A stretch of 64,000 nt of DNA from SLHU01 sp009929975 (GTDB lineage: Bacteria > Bacillota > Clostridia > Saccharofermentanales > UBA5734), in contig JAXGZQ010000004.1 of NCBI GenBank assembly GCA_040776905.1, positions 1 to 64,000 on the forward strand, read 5' to 3'. Under the pieces are notes generated by a model. That model saw only the letters and a list, made by a program, of their open reading frames with translations. It was not told the origin of the DNA and did not search any database. The position numbers and the translations under genes were made by a program. Position 1 is the first letter of the stretch, and each line of letters opens with the position of its first letter. Below, piece after piece: positions 61,684 through 64,000 of the stretch.

Positions 61684-62892
61684 TTATTTGAACAAAGGCA
61701 ACCGGCAGGATTTGCAGGTATCACTTGTGATATCATTTATTGTTCCGCAAATATTGCAAAACAGCACGGAATCTCTGGACTTATCATATTTCTCATATGT
61801 ACTGAAAGCCATATGACAGCGGACCCGGTCGCCAATATTGAGGTAGTCATATAGCGCACGGTTGTCAGTATAGTTGAGTTTATGCTTCTTTCCGTTGTCT
61901 TCTGTCAGAACAAGGGTATAAACCGTCCTGTATCGAGTGTGGCTGTCATCTTGGTCGTGTTCAACTTTCTGTCTGTGTTTCTTATCGGTTACAGTGCCAT
62001 CCCATGTGCCTGATTTCATACGAGATATCCGCACAAGGCCGATCAACAGCATGAGTAACCCTAAGCCGATGCCAATAATGATTGCCTCGTTCAATGGCAG
62101 ATCATCCGTAAGATTACCGGCTATAAAGAAACCGACGGGAAAAGCAATCGTGAGGAACACGGTGAAGATCCAGGCAGCTTTCTTGTTCTTTGCTGCCCTT
62201 GCCAGGACGGCCGGTTCAAGATGTCGATTCGTCCAGCCGACAAGGGATTGCTGGCGGTCCTGCCGAAAATCAGATACCTGCTGTCGGACATCTGATTGTA
62301 CAGCATTTCCGCATGCTGAGCAGAAACGAGTGCTTTCTGAAATCGCAGCCCCACATTTTGAACAAAACTTACCCATGTTACCCTCCGTATGATATCGTTC
62401 CTCGATCGAGTCATCATAATCAGTTATTGGCTGAAAATTTAGATCTCCAGTATTGGCTGTTTTTCGTTGTTTGTTGCTTTTCCCTTGTCTGCTATTCATC
62501 ACGACCAAACAAAACGCACCAGCTGCAAACATGACCAATTGCCCGAGGTTAGGTCTTGCAGTATCCTCCAGTGTATTGATGAATGGAGCGAAAGAGAAAT
62601 ACCGCACCTTATTTTCGACCGATACGTTTGTTGCGCTGCCAAGCTTCGTGAGATGGCCTTCATAGATTAGGCCACTATCTGCTGTAAATGTATAATCAAC
62701 ATACCAGGTATAGCGATTTTCGTTGACAGCACCCTGCCTTTCACCACCATATCGGCGTGTAGATATTGAAGCTGTAGCATGTAAGCCAACAATATACAGC
62801 ATCAGGTTACTTAGCGCCATTATCATCAGCGCGAGCCCGACAGCCGATATAATGACGCGCCAGAATATGCTTTTCTGATGTGCTGCGCTCAT
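61684..62892 (-). CDS. Double zinc-ribbon membrane protein, apparent in-frame fusion of two genes
   Basis: A 402-residue protein in two halves. Residues 1-150: a membrane segment, an extracellular beta domain resembling DUF3592 (WYVDYTFTADSGLIYEGHLT) and a second membrane segment. From residue 173: a complete start, MGKFCSKCGAAI...CSACG zinc ribbon, two membrane segments, a second beta domain (WDGTVTDKKHRQKV, YRTVYTLVLTEDNGKKH) and a final zinc ribbon (CNIC, CKSC). The ATG of the second half has its own GGAGGG. So it reads as either one fused protein or an operon pair that lost the separating stop. The upstream lipoprotein stop overlaps the start as TGATG. Confidence 0.75.
   Translation of the reverse strand: MSAAHQKSIFWRVIISAVGLALMIMALSNLMLYIVGLHATASISTRRYGGERQGAVNENRYTWYVDYTFTADSGLIYEGHLTKLGSATNVSVENKVRYFSFAPFINTLEDTARPNLGQLVMFAAGAFCLVVMNSRQGKSNKQRKTANTGDLNFQPITDYDDSIEERYHTEGNMGKFCSKCGAAISESTRFCSACGNAVQSDVRQQVSDFRQDRQQSLVGWTNRHLEPAVLARAAKNKKAAWIFTVFLTIAFPVGFFIAGNLTDDLPLNEAIIIGIGLGLLMLLIGLVRISRMKSGTWDGTVTDKKHRQKVEHDQDDSHTRYRTVYTLVLTEDNGKKHKLNYTDNRALYDYLNIGDRVRCHMAFSTYEKYDKSRDSVLFCNICGTINDITSDTCKSCRLPLFK
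62374..62386 (-). promoter_or_regulatory. Internal ribosome binding site and ATG within the zinc-ribbon fusion gene
   Basis: GGAGGG (62381-62386) lies 4 bases before an in-frame ATG (62374-62376) that begins MGKFCSKCG, the same start as the neighbouring zinc-ribbon protein. A separate 230-residue product is likely in addition to the full-length one. Confidence 0.6.
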
Positions 62893-63569
62893 CAATTAGC
62901 CGTCGCATAGATATTTCTCATGAAGACAAACTGGCCTTCATCAAAAGTAAGCGTTATGGATCCAAATGGATCTACCTGTGTTTGAGAAATCAAAGATCCC
63001 TCTTTATTTTCCAAGTCACTCATGACAGCTAAATGTGTCCAGCTTTTGCTCATCCCGCTATAGGTTTTTATCAAATAAGATCCAGCCGGTATATCTTGAC
63101 CAACTTCGTAGAGGCCACTTAAATAGATACCGTCCTCGTTCTTTATAGGAACTACATCCTCAGCCTTGTATATAATGAGGTTTTCTGAAAGCAGAATCTG
63201 GCCGCGTTTAAGCGTCACTTTTACACAAGCGTCGAATTCAGATCCTTCGATTAGCGAACCTTTGCTTTCACTATCCTCGTTATAATTGAAAAGCTCGTAT
63301 TTCCCCTTTGTTCCACATTCAAATGCCACTAAAACATAATCACCTGCTGGAAGATCTGGCCCAATCACATCATCAAAATAGTTTTGCCTATACCAAACAG
63401 TGATATCAGGTGCAGGAAGTTGTGTTTCAATTGGTGCGGTCGTATTCGTATTATTGATATTCGCTGAGGTTGTAGTGGTCGTTGTACTCGATTTTGGAGC
63501 GGCACAGGATGAAAGTAAAAACAGCAAGGCAGTTAATATTGTTATAAAATATAACGATTGACGCTTCAT
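62892..63569 (-). CDS. Uncharacterised lipoprotein with two internal repeats (first gene of the envelope operon)
   Basis: A 225-residue lipoprotein: signal peptide with lipobox LLSSC (Cys about 22), a Thr/Asn-rich linker to about residue 50, then two copies of a ~70-residue beta domain. Each begins with G-x-D-[LI]-PAG-x-Y (IGPDLPAGDYVL and VGQDIPAGSYLI), has EGSL or KEGSL in the middle and ends with a GQ strand (RGQILLSENLIIYKA and EGQFVFMRNIYAT). This repeat occurs, as far as I recall, in unnamed Bacillota surface proteins. It is the promoter-proximal gene; AAAGG is 11 bases before the ATG. Confidence 0.75.
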   Translation of the reverse strand: MKRQSLYFITILTALLFLLSSCAAPKSSTTTTTTSANINNTNTTAPIETQLPAPDITVWYRQNYFDDVIGPDLPAGDYVLVAFECGTKGKYELFNYNEDSESKGSLIEGSEFDACVKVTLKRGQILLSENLIIYKAEDVVPIKNEDGIYLSGLYEVGQDIPAGSYLIKTYSGMSKSWTHLAVMSDLENKEGSLISQTQVDPFGSITLTFDEGQFVFMRNIYATAN

Positions 63570-63971
63570 AAATTGTCCAGCCTTTCTGAAGTAGCTTTAT
63601 ATATTTTACCAAAAACAAGCAACTGCATAAAGATGCTTTCAAATCATCATAATGCATATTGGGAATTGTCGATCACATGTTTTATAATGATGCTAAATAC
63701 CGTGCAGCAGTTTATTTGAAAGTGGGTGACGTAAGCAATATGACAAGAAGAATTTCTGATGATTTTGACGATTATGAAAATTATTGAAGGATAGATTCAT
63801 GCCTGATGTTTTAGGTTAACCCACCCTCAATAACCGGTCAATAAAACCTCGTTGGTGTCAAATGAACAGACAAACCAGACAGCAGAACGAATTTATGGTA
63901 AGTGTGGAAGCCCGATATCAACTGGTAGCCAAATCTGTGCGAAATACGGATAAAAAGTAGGAGACCAACAT
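63570..63971. other. 402-base AT-rich region between the envelope operon and the next gene
   Basis: It must contain the minus-strand promoter of the envelope operon (AT-rich TAAAAT/TATATA boxes near 63590-63615). On the plus strand, TTGGGA and TATAAT (63682-63687, 18 bases apart) resemble a promoter. Two small plus-strand frames are open: 63677-63787 (36 residues, KYRAAVYLKVGD, slightly like the start of serine recombinases) and 63862-63960 (32 residues). Neither has a convincing ribosome binding site. They may be remnants of a mobile element or chance. Confidence 0.4.
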
Positions 63972-64000
63972 ATGCGAGTGAAGACTGTTTTATTCATCAC
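63972..64000 (+). CDS. Start of a gene cut by the window end
   Basis: GGAGA lies 8 bases before an ATG that opens MRVKTVLFI and runs off the end. The basic-then-hydrophobic start could be a signal peptide or a membrane protein. Nothing more can be said. Confidence 0.4.

Noticed and set aside
1..64000. tRNA or rRNA genes, CRISPR arrays, insertion sequences
   Set aside because: No cloverleaf ends, rRNA signatures, regularly spaced repeats, transposase motifs or terminal inverted repeats were seen when reading the gaps.

Overview
The window looks like a moderately GC-rich member of the Bacillota, most likely class Clostridia. This rests on gene orders typical of that group: rpmH-rnpA-yidD-yidC-jag-mnmE-mnmG-rsmG, veg-ispE, SRP RNA-dnaX-ybaB-recR and mazG-rqcP-divIC, plus strong GGAGG ribosome binding sites. 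No outer-membrane genes are seen. The sporulation genes yabP and yabQ, which usually sit between rqcP and divIC, are absent. Naming a genus is not possible from the sequence alone.

Layout. 0.1-14 kb is mostly minus-strand housekeeping: an iron alcohol dehydrogenase, gyrA, the rpmH-to-rsmG cluster with a consensus promoter, a CapA-like protein, ispE and veg. 14-21 kb holds fhs, the SRP RNA, dnaX, ybaB and recR on the plus strand, convergent with divIC, rqcP, mazG and a small unknown gene. 21-34 kb is one compact nine-gene minus-strand operon. It combines rhamnose isomerase, kinase and aldolase with a PHP protein, a complete E1-E3-E2 2-oxoacid dehydrogenase complex (E1 alpha and beta fused) and a SorE/SrlD-like dehydrogenase pair. 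34-46.5 kb is accessory metabolism and signalling: a broken PAS-GGDEF gene, an acyl-CoA synthetase, an APH-fold pseudokinase, a gluconate-type operon (FGGY kinase, LarA-family epimerase, 6-phosphogluconate dehydrogenase), an intact GGDEF/HD-GYP protein, a serine hydrolase and a TIM-barrel isomerase. 46.5-49.7 kb is an unknown gene followed by a proton-pumping pyrophosphatase. 49.7-55.1 kb has a second acyl-CoA synthetase divergent from a serine-palmitoyltransferase-like enzyme, a membrane GTPase and an M15 peptidase lipoprotein.

From about 55.1 kb to the end the sequence is visibly more AT-rich and the genes are mostly unrecognised envelope proteins. They are a large surface protein and a six-gene minus-strand operon of two lipoproteins, two zinc-ribbon membrane proteins, a small coiled-coil protein and a signal-peptide protein with PDG (G-box-like) repeats. 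This last operon is the best candidate for an undescribed system. The amino-lipid locus (49.7-55.1 kb) and the mixed rhamnose/2-oxoacid dehydrogenase operon are the next best.

No tRNA, rRNA, CRISPR array, insertion sequence or replication origin was recognised. All functional statements come from reading motifs by eye; no database search was run.
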